13,357 nt of DNA from assembly GCA_036961445.1 (NCBI GenBank), contig JBALVO010000106.1, forward strand, positions 1 through 13,357. Reading direction: 5' to 3'. This document shows, piece by piece, positions 7,006 through 13,357 of this stretch. Below the pieces are notes generated by a model. That model was not told where the DNA came from and did no database searches. It worked only from the letters and a program-made list of their open reading frames with translations. Origin of the DNA: JBALVO01 sp036961445. Its GTDB lineage: Bacteria > Pseudomonadota > Gammaproteobacteria > Pseudomonadales > Halieaceae. The translations under genes and the position numbers were made by a program. Each line of letters begins with the position of its first letter. The stretch's first letter is position 1.

Positions 7006-8402
7006 TCTCCGTTTACCAGGCCGGCCACTTTCAGCTCCGCTGCTGTTTCGCTGATGCTGTCATACAGTGTAGTGGCAAGCTGCCGACAGTGCTCTGCCTG
7101 AAAAATTAGCGGGGGAGAGAGCACGATCACATTGCCCACAGGGCGCACGATCACCCCGCGGTTCAGGCAGCGTTTGAACACGCGCTGGGCAGAGCTGACA
7201 GAGCCGTCGAATCCCGCTTTTGTTGTTTTGTTCGCTACCAGTTCGATACCCACCATGTAGTGGCTGCCGCGCACATCACCGACAATAGGCAGTTCTTTGA
7301 GCACTTCCAGCTCCTTCAGCAGGGTGGGGCCGGTATCGCGAACATGTTGGCAAATATTTTCTCGCTCTATGATCTCAATATTTTTCAGGGCAGCTGCGCA
7401 GGCCACGGCATGGCCGGAATAGGTAAAGCCCATACTGAGGGTGCCGCCCTCCACCTGGGGGCGGGCGATTTCGTCATATATGTGATCGGCAACCAGGGTG
7501 GCGCCCAGCGGAATATAACCAGAGCTGATGCCCTTGGCGCTGACAATCATATCGGGCACGCAGTCGTAGAGGCTTTCTGACGCAAACCACTCGCCGAGGC
7601 GTCCAAAGGCGGTGACGACCTCGTCGGCAATAAAGAGGATTTCGTTGGCGGCGCAGACCTCTTTCACGCGCCTATGGTAACCCTGCGGCGCAACCAGCAC
7701 GCCACCGGCGCCCATCACAGGCTCGGCAAAAAAGGCGGCGACATTGTCTGCACCCAACTGTTCGATCCGCATTTCCAGTTCCTGCACCAGGAAATCGCAG
7801 TAAGCTGCTTCGTCCATACCAGCGGGTGCTCGATACATGTTGGCGGCGGAAAGGTGGTGAATCATGTCCTCGGCAATTTTGTTGAAGCCAATCTTGGTGC
7901 CGTGAATGCCGGTGAGGTTGGCGGCGAAGTAGGTGCTGCCATGGTAGCCATCCAGTCGAGAGAGTATTTTCCTTTTCTGTGGCATACCGCGCTGGGCAAA
8001 GTAGAAGTGGGCCAGGCGCGCGGCAACATCGTTGGCGGTGGAGCCGCCGGTACTGTAAAACACGTGATTGAGACCCTCAGGTGCAAGCGCGGCCAGCTTA
8101 GCCGCCAGCTTGGCGGCCGGCTCATTGGTGCTGTGGCCGAAGGGGTTGTAGTACTGCATTTTCAATACCTGATCGCGTATGGCATCGGCCATTTCCTCGC
8201 GACCGTGGCCGATATTAACGCACCACAGACCAGCGATGGCATCCAGGTAATCCCGGCCCTTGTCATCGGTTACGGTGACCCCTGAGGCACTGCTGATGAT
8301 CTGGCTACCCTCATTGGCGAATACCGAGTAGTCAGTGTAGGGGTGGATAAAATGGTTGCGGTCCATTTCCCAGATAGAGGAGTTGCTGGTTGCTGAGGGC
8401 AT
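7002..8402 (-). CDS. Class III (omega) aminotransferase
   Basis: The 466-residue product is a PLP-dependent class III aminotransferase of the omega-amino acid/polyamine:pyruvate type, which moves terminal or beta amino groups to a keto acid. Visible features are YSTGGSTANDVAARLAHFY (residues 116-134, phosphate binding), DGYHGST (151-157), AEPVMGAGG (226-234), FIADEVVTAFGR (257-268, Asp260 contacts the PLP nitrogen) and SAKGISSGYIPLGA (288-301) with the Schiff-base Lys290. Length is normal for the family. The sequence does not separate polyamine, beta-alanine or other amine substrates. It is the first gene of the four-gene minus operon. GGAG (8413-8410) lies 7 bp before ATG 8402. It is transcribed divergently from the luxR gene across a 110-bp gap that holds a shared operator candidate. 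Confidence 0.92.
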   Translation of the reverse strand: MPSATSNSSIWEMDRNHFIHPYTDYSVFANEGSQIISSASGVTVTDDKGRDYLDAIAGLWCVNIGHGREEMADAIRDQVLKMQYYNPFGHSTNEPAAKLAAKLAALAPEGLNHVFYSTGGSTANDVAARLAHFYFAQRGMPQKRKILSRLDGYHGSTYFAANLTGIHGTKIGFNKIAEDMIHHLSAANMYRAPAGMDEAAYCDFLVQELEMRIEQLGADNVAAFFAEPVMGAGGVLVAPQGYHRRVKEVCAANEILFIADEVVTAFGRLGEWFASESLYDCVPDMIVSAKGISSGYIPLGATLVADHIYDEIARPQVEGGTLSMGFTYSGHAVACAAALKNIEIIERENICQHVRDTGPTLLKELEVLKELPIVGDVRGSHYMVGIELVANKTTKAGFDGSVSSAQRVFKRCLNRGVIVRPVGNVIVLSPPLIFQAEHCRQLATTLYDSISETAAELKVAGLVNGE

Positions 8403-8435
8403 GGGTTTTCTCCGTGAACAATTATGCTTTCACGC

Positions 8436-8441
8436 ATAGTA
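8436..8441 (-). promoter_or_regulatory. -10 candidate of the aminotransferase operon
   Basis: TACTAT on the minus strand matches four of six positions of the sigma-70 -10 hexamer. No acceptable -35 lies 16-18 bp upstream. The operator-like repeat at 8466-8480 is centred 32 bp upstream of it, so an activator could replace the -35 contact. A competing CATAAT (8426-8421) would leave almost no leader before the ribosome site. Confidence 0.3.
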
Positions 8442-8454
8442 GGCAGCATGCCGT

Positions 8455-8484
8455 TTGACGCCCATTACCCCGAGTGGGTACAGT
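8455..8484 (+). promoter_or_regulatory. Sigma-70-like promoter candidate of luxR
   Basis: TTGACG (8455-8460) and TACAGT (8479-8484) are separated by 18 bp. The predicted start of transcription near 8491 leaves a short leader with GGGGAG at 8501-8506 before GTG 8513. The inverted repeat 8466-8480 fills the spacer and touches the -10, suggesting that the protein bound there would block this promoter. Confidence 0.4.
8466..8480. promoter_or_regulatory. Perfect TACCC-N5-GGGTA operator candidate between luxR and the aminotransferase operon
   Basis: The sequence TACCC-CGAGT-GGGTA is a perfect 5-bp inverted repeat with a 5-bp spacer, a size usual for LuxR/GerE-type dimers. It lies inside the luxR promoter spacer and about 44 bp upstream of the likely start of the divergent operon. 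That geometry would let one protein repress its own gene and activate the enzymes. Similar elements occur at 211-225 and 11757-11771. Confidence 0.45.
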
Positions 8485-8512
8485 GGCTAGACGAACTTCC
8501 GGGGAGCAAAAT

Positions 8513-9352
8513 GTGGCGGTAAGTAACCTGGCCAGCGCCGAGTGGCAAACCCACGTCGCCGCTATGGTCAATGCGCTGGCACATCAGGATTTTTACCAGA
8601 GCTTCTGCCGTGGCTGCGAGTTCCTGTCTGGTTACCAGAGCACCATGGTGGTCTGGCTGAGCAAGGACCACCGGCCTATTCATCTGTATGACGACTTGCC
8701 GGAAGAGCATACCGAAAGTACCAAGGCCGCCTGGTTTGGCGGTGCCTATCTGCTTGACCCCTACTACGCACTGTTCCTTAACCGCTCTCCCGATGGTATC
8801 TATCCGCTGGCAGACCTGGCGCCAGATAATTTTTTTGATAGCGAGTATTACCGCAGCTACTATGCCAAGACTGCATTGGTGGACGAATGCGGCCTGTTGA
8901 TCAATTTGGATGGGGATCACGCTTTGTTGATGTCCCTCGGTAGCCGCCGCGGTGACGGGGTGAGGGACATTGCCCGTCTGTCAGAGTTACAGTCAGCTTT
9001 GCCGGTGCTCTCGGCGCTATGTCACCGCCAGCAATCCGCAGATGATGGACAGATCAACTTTGCCGCGCCGCTCGACAGGGCATTCCGCAATTTTGGTAAG
9101 GATCATCTGAGTAAACGCGAATGTGAGGTGGTGCAGCTGATTCTGCAGGGGCACTCCAACAAGTCCATCGCGCAATTACTGGAAATAAGCCTGGATACGG
9201 TCAAGGTATTCAACAAACGCTTTCACGTGAAGCTCGATATCTCTTCCCAGGCGGAACTGTTTTCGTTATTTCTGGAGGCGATCTCCATGGTGCCCTTCGA
9301 CGCAGACATCGACCCGCTTACCCATTACCTGGAAATCACCCGCAAGCCTTGA
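8513..9352 (+). CDS. LuxR-family transcriptional regulator
   Basis: The 279-residue product has a C-terminal GerE/LuxR helix-turn-helix (residues 199-258, LSKRECEVVQLILQGHSNKSIAQ...). An N-terminal domain of about 190 residues contains WFGGAYLLDPYYALFLN (74-90) and shows no phosphoacceptor receiver pattern. The N-terminal domain most likely senses a small molecule, perhaps the pathway substrate. I see no luxI synthase in the window and no clear acyl-homoserine-lactone pocket signature, so quorum sensing is not implied. I chose GTG 8513 because GGGGAG ends 6 bp before it and the transcript is predicted to start near 8491. The frame is open to GTG 8474, but that codon lies inside the promoter and operator. 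The gene is divergent from the aminotransferase operon and converges on the receptor gene. It is the likely local regulator of the cluster. Confidence 0.87.
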   Translation: MAVSNLASAEWQTHVAAMVNALAHQDFYQSFCRGCEFLSGYQSTMVVWLSKDHRPIHLYDDLPEEHTESTKAAWFGGAYLLDPYYALFLNRSPDGIYPLADLAPDNFFDSEYYRSYYAKTALVDECGLLINLDGDHALLMSLGSRRGDGVRDIARLSELQSALPVLSALCHRQQSADDGQINFAAPLDRAFRNFGKDHLSKRECEVVQLILQGHSNKSIAQLLEISLDTVKVFNKRFHVKLDISSQAELFSLFLEAISMVPFDADIDPLTHYLEITRKP

Positions 9353-9355
9353 GAC

Positions 9356-9382
9356 AAAAAAAAGGCGGACCAGAGGCCCGCC
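9356..9382 (-). terminator. Intrinsic terminator of the receptor gene
   Basis: On the minus strand GGCGGGCC-TCT-GGTCCGCC (9382-9364) forms an 8-bp stem with one mismatch and a 3-base loop, followed directly by eight T (9363-9356). It lies 24 bp after the receptor stop codon. On the plus strand the stem is followed by GTCAAAAA, so it should terminate only minus-strand transcripts. It starts 3 bp after the luxR stop. Confidence 0.85.
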
Positions 9383-9405
9383 GTCAAAAACGCTTTGCCA
9401 GAGGA

Positions 9406-11688
9406 TCAGAAATTGTAGCTGAGGGTCGCGCCGTAAGTTCGCGGAGCGCCGTACAGATCAGCAGTGATCGTGAAGAAAGAAGTCACGAAGGTATGCTCCA
9501 GGTAATCCTCGTTACCCAGGTTCTTGCCCCAGAGAGCTAACTGCCAGCTGTCGTCGACTCCGTGCAGGCTGATCCTGGCGTTGTATACGGTGTAATCATC
9601 ACTCTGGGCCAGTACGTCGTTGGTCGCTTCCTTGAACATCTCGTCGGAGTACTTCATATCTGCCTGCAGACCGATGCCCATGCCGTTACTCAGCATCAGG
9701 TCGTAGCGCGCGATCAGGTTGTACTGCAACTCGGCTGCGTTGGGCAGCAGGTTATCGTCCAGCCCCGGTGAGTCCAGCTCAGAGTCCAGCCAGCTGATAC
9801 CGGCGCGCAGATTTAGTCCTTCTACTGGCAGCCAGTTCAACTCCAGCTCGGCTCCGGTAACTTCGGCCTCCTCGGCATTGGCGAAGGTGAGGGCCAGTGC
9901 GGTGGGGACCTGGGTCTGGATGTCCTCGTAGTCATAGAGGAACACCGCGCCGTTGAACTGCACGCTGCCCCCGGCGAGAGTGCCCTTGAATCCCAGTTCG
10001 TAGGCCAGTAGTTCTTCCGGCTCCAGGGGACCCATGTCTTCAGGAACGAAACTGATATCGGAGAATACGATCCCGCTCTTGAAGCCCGTACTGACGTTAC
10101 CGAAGATCAACCAGTTGTCATCTGGCCGCCAGTTCAAACCGACGCGCCAGGAGACATTGTCGTCGTCAAACTTGAACCTGGTGCCGGCAGTCAGCGGTAG
10201 TGGGCCGGTGAATTCAGGCGGTAAACCGAAGCCGCCAAACTCTGGCGGCAAATAGAGAATTACACTCTGGTCGAAGGGGTTGAGGTCGGTAGTGCCACCC
10301 ACGAAATCCCGCTCTTCCCAGGAGTAGCGAAGACCCAGCTCGGCGCTCCAGGTGTCGCTGAAGCTATATTCAAACTGGGAGAACAGCGCTGCGGCGGTGG
10401 TCTCCTGTTCGTAATCGATAAAGTACATAGTGGCGAGGCTGTCGCTGGCATCGATATTGGCGTCTGAAGTGACCTCGTCATAGGAATAGAACACACCGGT
10501 AGTCCAGGTGAGCGAATCGGTGACATGGCTGTAGCGTAATTCCTGGGTGATCTGTTCGATGGTCTCTTCACGGGCGGCGTCAAAGTAGTGATAGCCCTGC
10601 AGGGAGCCGTACACCGAGTCGGCATAGTCGCGCTCTATGTCACCGTAGCTGGTTACCGAGGTGAAGGTGCCGTTGTCGCCCATTTCGTAATCGAAGCGGC
10701 CTACCCAGAATACCGAATCGGTGTCAGTGGTAGGGGTGTCGAGATTATTAGCGTAGGTGGCTTCCTCAAAATCCTGATTGGGAAAGCTTTCAACGTCGAC
10801 ATTAAAAAATGTACCGTCTACACCCAGCAGCTGGGAAACACAACTGAAATCCTGAGTCGGATTGCCGCTCGCAGCAGAAGGGCAGCGGGCAATCAGGTTG
10901 GGGTCATTGATGTCAGCGTAACCCCGGTTTTTGAACGGGGTAAAGCCCACGCTCTGGCTGCCCAATGTCAGGCTGGTATCGAATAGGAGTTGATCACCCT
11001 GGTAGCGCAGGGCGATACGACCCGAGGTCATGTCGGAGCCGTCGAAATCATCTCCCAGTACATTGTCTATGTAGTTCTCGCCCTGGTCGGACCATTTGCC
11101 CGCCACGCGGTAGGCCCAGTTGTCGTTGATGGCGTTGCCGTAGGCGCCTTCCGCTTCGAAAAGTTCGTAATCACCCGCGGTCAGGCTGATATAACCCGAG
11201 GGTTCGAAATCGGGCTTGGCAGTGAAATAGTTGAGTGCACCGCCCGTGGAGTTGCGTCCATAGAGAGTACCTTGCGGGCCTTTTAGAACCTCAATACGCT
11301 CTATGTCGAAGGTGCTGAAGTTGAGCATTCCAGCGGAGACCAGGAAAACTTCGTCTATGTACACACCCACCGCCGGGTTGTTGTTGGCGTTGAAGTCGTT
11401 GAGACCAATACCGCGAATGGTGATGGCGGGGTTGGTGCCGCCGATGGTGCCCTTGATGTCAATATTCGTGGCGAAAGCCTCCACGTCCATGGCATCCGTA
11501 ATGCCGAGATTGCGGATGTCGTTAGTGCTCAGAGCGGTCATGGTAATAGGCACGTCGTTAACGGAAGCGGATTTTTTCTGGGCAGTTACGATCACTTCTT
11601 CGAGAACGGGCTGCGCCTGAGAGGTGACTGCTATCGCAGCCACAATAAGGCCGGTTGCTGTCGCGAGGGTGCTTCGCTTGAAGTTCAT
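9406..11688 (-). CDS. TonB-dependent outer-membrane receptor
   Basis: This 760-residue receptor imports a large or scarce ligand across the outer membrane using TonB/ExbBD energy. A signal peptide is clear (residues 1-25, KR then a hydrophobic core, cut after SQA). A TonB-box-like EEVIVTAQKK (30-39) follows. The plug domain runs to about 160, with IRGIG (91-95) and RIEVLKGPQGTLYGRNSTGG (131-150). The rest is a beta-barrel rich in alternating aromatic residues, ending in SYNF with the C-terminal Phe needed for barrel assembly. No N-terminal signalling extension for a FecI/FecR-type system is present. The ligand cannot be predicted. AGGAG (11700-11696) lies 7 bp before ATG 11688. It follows the MFS gene by 74 bp on the same strand, and a candidate operator and -10 (TAGTAT, 11733-11728) suggest its own regulated promoter as well. 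Confidence 0.93.
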   Translation of the reverse strand: MNFKRSTLATATGLIVAAIAVTSQAQPVLEEVIVTAQKKSASVNDVPITMTALSTNDIRNLGITDAMDVEAFATNIDIKGTIGGTNPAITIRGIGLNDFNANNNPAVGVYIDEVFLVSAGMLNFSTFDIERIEVLKGPQGTLYGRNSTGGALNYFTAKPDFEPSGYISLTAGDYELFEAEGAYGNAINDNWAYRVAGKWSDQGENYIDNVLGDDFDGSDMTSGRIALRYQGDQLLFDTSLTLGSQSVGFTPFKNRGYADINDPNLIARCPSAASGNPTQDFSCVSQLLGVDGTFFNVDVESFPNQDFEEATYANNLDTPTTDTDSVFWVGRFDYEMGDNGTFTSVTSYGDIERDYADSVYGSLQGYHYFDAAREETIEQITQELRYSHVTDSLTWTTGVFYSYDEVTSDANIDASDSLATMYFIDYEQETTAAALFSQFEYSFSDTWSAELGLRYSWEERDFVGGTTDLNPFDQSVILYLPPEFGGFGLPPEFTGPLPLTAGTRFKFDDDNVSWRVGLNWRPDDNWLIFGNVSTGFKSGIVFSDISFVPEDMGPLEPEELLAYELGFKGTLAGGSVQFNGAVFLYDYEDIQTQVPTALALTFANAEEAEVTGAELELNWLPVEGLNLRAGISWLDSELDSPGLDDNLLPNAAELQYNLIARYDLMLSNGMGIGLQADMKYSDEMFKEATNDVLAQSDDYTVYNARISLHGVDDSWQLALWGKNLGNEDYLEHTFVTSFFTITADLYGAPRTYGATLSYNF

Positions 11689-11727
11689 TGGGTATCTCCT
11701 ACCGGTTCGCTGTTATGGTGTGAACAG

Positions 11728-11771
11728 ATACTATTACGTTCCATTGAATCGGCGCGTACCCTTTAGTGGTT
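11728..11771 (-). promoter_or_regulatory. Candidate regulated promoter of the receptor gene
   Basis: The plus-strand repeat TACCC-TTTAG-TGGTT (11757-11771) resembles the TACCC-N5-GGGTA element with two mismatches in the second arm. Its centre, 11764, is 31 bp upstream of the -10 candidate TAGTAT (minus strand 11733-11728). The arrangement copies that seen in front of the ldh and aminotransferase operons. The element overlaps the stop codon of the upstream MFS gene, so it may partly reflect coding sequence. Confidence 0.3.
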
Positions 11772-12887
11772 ATCCACCTGAGAGGCCCGTAATGCAAGGG
11801 CTGAGAAGGCCGCGATACTCAGTAAAACCAGCCCAGCCACAACCGTCAGCAGCTGTGAATACCCGGCGCCGGTTATCAGCCAGCCGCCCAGTGACGGGCC
11901 CAGCATGGCTCCCGCGCCCTGGGCGGCGGGGATCAGAGACGCTTGCGTGCCGGTGGTATCTAGCGCTGCGATCACGCCCATCTGGTAAGCCAATACCACG
12001 TTCCAGGCAAAGGACAGTGCGCAGGTCAGCACCACATACAGACCCAGATTCAGGTCCAGGCGGTAGGCCATGCACAGCCCAATAAACAAGGCGCCACAAG
12101 ACCACAGAGGAAGCTGCCGACCCCACCGCTTTCCCACCAGAGCCACCAGTAAGGCGCCGGTGAGACCGCCGAGCATTGATAGCGACAGGGCAAAGCCCAA
12201 CTCGCCAGACTCCAGGCCCGATTCCGAACCAATACGCTCGACAAAGGCCCATAGAGCCGACAGTGCCATAAAATTTATAGCCAGCGCAGACAGAGCCATC
12301 CTGGAATCACCATTGGGGCCTTGTTTCGCGGTAGTTGAAATTTGTTGTGTCCTGGGAGGACGATCCAGCCACAACAGGCCCGGTAACATCAGTAAGCAAA
12401 GACCGGCCACGGCCAGGAGTACCGCTTCCAGGCTCAAGCCCGGGGTCAGATAGAGAAAACTGGCGGCGAGGAGCTGCTGTGTTGCCAGTAACCAGCCGAA
12501 GTTCTTATCTGAATTCCGTCCGCCAGCGATAATGTCTACCGCCAGACTGAATAACAGTCCGCCACCCAGCCCCGCCAGCGCAAAGCCGCAGCCAAGCGCC
12601 ATGGTGGAATTGTCGGCGGCCCCTGTGGCAAGGCCACATGCCATTAAAAGATAGGCAATGGCCCCGATGATTTTGGCGCTCACTCGGTGCAGCCACAGAA
12701 AGGCGGAGCCGCTGGCGAGGAAGTAGGTGGCGAAATACGCACTCGCCATGGTGCCCGCTCGTTGACCGGTCAGGCCCCGTTGCTCCACCATCAGGCCTAC
12801 AAGCAGCGGCAGCGCAAGAAAGATCAGGGCACCAAAGGCGCCCATACAACAAGCTCCAAGGAGTGCAGGTCGAGGTAGGGTTGTCAC
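11763..12887 (-). CDS. MFS transporter (second of two paralogues)
   Basis: The 374-residue inner-membrane protein has about twelve hydrophobic segments and a polar central linker (about residues 176-196). It is homologous to the MFS protein at 1390-2550. Both share an RPA start, LPLLVG/MPVLVG in segment 1, a GxGLLF segment (109-113 here), W-x-F-x-ERI-x4-G-x-ES (213-227 here) and a GPSLGG/GPAIFG motif near the C-terminus. I chose GTG 12887 because the homology to the first paralogue begins there and it overlaps a possible upstream stop codon as GTGA. ATG 12845 has a GGAG 8 bp upstream but would shorten the first membrane segment. The receptor gene follows 74 bp downstream, so the two may be co-transcribed and act in series across the two membranes. 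The substrate is unknown. Confidence 0.87.
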   Translation of the reverse strand: MTTLPRPALLGACCMGAFGALIFLALPLLVGLMVEQRGLTGQRAGTMASAYFATYFLASGSAFLWLHRVSAKIIGAIAYLLMACGLATGAADNSTMALGCGFALAGLGGGLLFSLAVDIIAGGRNSDKNFGWLLATQQLLAASFLYLTPGLSLEAVLLAVAGLCLLMLPGLLWLDRPPRTQQISTTAKQGPNGDSRMALSALAINFMALSALWAFVERIGSESGLESGELGFALSLSMLGGLTGALLVALVGKRWGRQLPLWSCGALFIGLCMAYRLDLNLGLYVVLTCALSFAWNVVLAYQMGVIAALDTTGTQASLIPAAQGAGAMLGPSLGGWLITGAGYSQLLTVVAGLVLLSIAAFSALALRASQVDNH

Positions 12888-13069
12888 TGATTGGCCGGGT
12901 CGTCAAAACCCGCCATCGTTTTATGGCGCTGCCAAAGTCGCTCGTTGTCAATCTCAGTTAATGTGCTCACCGTGAGAGTATCGCTGCCGGCGTTCTCGTT
13001 GGGAATAACCACATTGTGTGACAGGGCGCAGTACGGCTCAAACTGGATCTCCCCCGGGCCACTTATCAC
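12884..13069 (-). CDS. Possible small gene coupled to the second MFS gene
   Basis: A frame of about 61 residues from GTG 13069 (open further upstream to TTG 13174) ends in TGA that overlaps the MFS start GTG as GTGA, the usual mark of translational coupling. The product is acidic and polar with no membrane segment, reading for example NENAGSDTLTVSTLTEID and ending KTMAGFDDPANQ. Codon use looks coding-like toward the 3' end. I recognise no family and see no clear ribosome binding site. It could be a small protein, the remnant of a lost gene, or chance. Confidence 0.25.
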   Translation of the reverse strand: MISGPGEIQFEPYCALSHNVVIPNENAGSDTLTVSTLTEIDNERLWQRHKTMAGFDDPANQ

Positions 13070-13173
13070 CCAACTTGGCCTGTATAGACCTTTGTTTTTG
13101 GCCACTTTCAACCCTAGAATTTGCACACTTTTTGAGCAGAATTGTAAAGCGGGCAACCGCGCGGGAGACCCCA
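12888..13173. other. Divergent intergenic region between the second MFS gene and the amidohydrolase
   Basis: Apart from the doubtful small frame on the minus strand, the region holds an inverted repeat CGGGT-N7-ACCCG (12896-12912) just before the MFS start and the amidohydrolase promoter candidate (13092-13120). I see no strong copy of the TACCC-N5-GGGTA element here; the closest is CACCC-AACTT-GGCCT at 13067-13081. Confidence 0.45.
13092..13120 (+). promoter_or_regulatory. Sigma-70 promoter candidate of the amidohydrolase gene
   Basis: TTGTTT (13092-13097) and TAGAAT (13115-13120, five of six positions of the consensus) are separated by 17 bp. Transcription would start near 13127, giving a leader of about 47 bases. 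A second possibility is TTGCAC (13121-13126) with TGTAAA (13143-13148). Confidence 0.45.
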
Positions 13174-13357
13174 ATGAATTACGATCTTAAAATCACCAAC
13201 GGCCTGGTTTTTGATGGCGAAGGTAACGACCCCATTGCCACCAATGTTGCGGTTCGCGGCGGCGTGATTGTTGAAATGGGTGCTTGTGACGGTGAAGCAG
13301 CCCAGGTGATTGATGCCGCTGGCAAGATTGTGACCCCCGGCTTTATTGATCTGCACA
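13174..13357 (+). CDS. Amidohydrolase, N-acyl-D-amino-acid deacylase-like (5' part, cut by window end)
   Basis: The first 61 codons of a gene that continues beyond the window. The product begins MNYDLKITNGLVFDGEGNDP, continues VAVRGGVIVEMG, and reaches AAGKIVTPGFIDLH at the edge. This is the standard N-terminal beta-sandwich and first strand of the amidohydrolase superfamily. The pattern is closest to D-aminoacylase/Amidohydro_3 members, in which the GFIDxH histidine starts the HxH metal-binding motif; the second His lies just past the edge. Such enzymes hydrolyse N-acyl amino acids or related amides and cyclic amides. GGAG (13164-13167) lies 6 bp before ATG 13174. It is divergent from the MFS gene. 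Whether it belongs to the same pathway is open. Confidence 0.85.
   Translation, partial: MNYDLKITNGLVFDGEGNDPIATNVAVRGGVIVEMGACDGEAAQVIDAAGKIVTPGFIDLH

Noticed and set aside
7674..8285. Plus-strand open frame of 203 codons antisense to the aminotransferase
   Set aside because: The opposite strand encodes a complete class III aminotransferase with all motifs. The antisense product is Gly/Val/His-rich with no family pattern, the usual shadow of a GC-rich gene.
8423..8438. TATGC-N6-GCATA inverted repeat as the main operator of the divergent promoter
   Set aside because: It is found once only in the promoter regions compared and overlaps possible -10 sequences. The repeat at 8466-8480 has counterparts elsewhere and a better position.
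8513..9352. LuxR protein as a quorum-sensing receptor
   Set aside because: No luxI-type synthase is present and the N-terminal domain shows no clear acyl-homoserine-lactone pocket. The context points to a catabolic regulator.
11691..11703. GGTA-N5-TACC hairpin with the receptor's ribosome binding site in its loop
   Set aside because: A 4-bp stem is too weak to support a translational switch and is likely chance.
12896..12912. CGGGT-N7-ACCCG inverted repeat before the second MFS gene as another LuxR operator
   Set aside because: The arms are in the opposite order to the TACCC-N5-GGGTA element, the spacer differs, and no suitable -10 lies at the matching distance.
12891..13190. Plus-strand open frame running into the amidohydrolase start
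   Set aside because: It has no domain, crosses the promoter and start of the amidohydrolase, and the composition is not protein-like.

Overview
The window looks like chromosomal DNA of a marine, aerobic, Gram-negative gammaproteobacterium, possibly of the Halieaceae/Cellvibrionales type. The grounds are a moderately GC-rich, densely packed sequence, a large TonB-dependent outer-membrane receptor, short-chain dehydrogenases, SRPBCC proteins and several MFS pumps. The phylum-level call is fairly safe; the family is a guess. No RNA gene, IS element, CRISPR array or phage gene was seen.

Layout. (1) 1-296 is a non-coding promoter region with two copies of a CCCC-N4-GGG element. (2) 297-3844 is a plus-strand operon: a divergent Ldh_2-family oxidoreductase, an MFS transporter, an SRPBCC protein and an SDR dehydrogenase. 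(3) Converging on it with only 4 bp between stop codons is a minus-strand operon (8402 down to 3849): a class III aminotransferase, a sphingosine-phosphate-lyase-like PLP enzyme, a second SDR and an arginase/agmatinase-fold ureohydrolase. (4) A LuxR-family regulator (8513-9352) is transcribed divergently from that operon. (5) On the minus strand lie an MFS transporter (12887-11763), paralogous to the first one, and a TonB-dependent receptor (11688-9406) ending in a clear intrinsic terminator. (6) At the right edge the first 61 codons of an amidohydrolase of the D-aminoacylase type start on the plus strand and run out of the window.

How it may fit together. The genes read as one catabolic island for a nitrogen-containing compound. 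The receptor would bring it across the outer membrane and the MFS proteins across the inner membrane. The PLP enzymes and ureohydrolase would remove amine and urea-type nitrogen, and the SDRs would oxidise or reduce the carbonyl or alcohol intermediates. The substrate is not evident. Two enzymes depart from their families at key positions: the Ldh-like protein lacks the SHGxxR His and Arg, and the ureohydrolase has NDG where agmatinases have HG. Textbook labels such as malate dehydrogenase or agmatinase are therefore doubtful.

Regulation. A TACCC-N5-GGGTA-like inverted repeat occurs about 31-33 bp upstream of a TA(C/G)-type -10 candidate in front of the ldh operon, the aminotransferase operon and the receptor gene. 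One copy sits between the -35 and -10 candidates of luxR itself. I infer that this is the operator of the local LuxR protein, acting as activator of the three units and repressor of its own gene.
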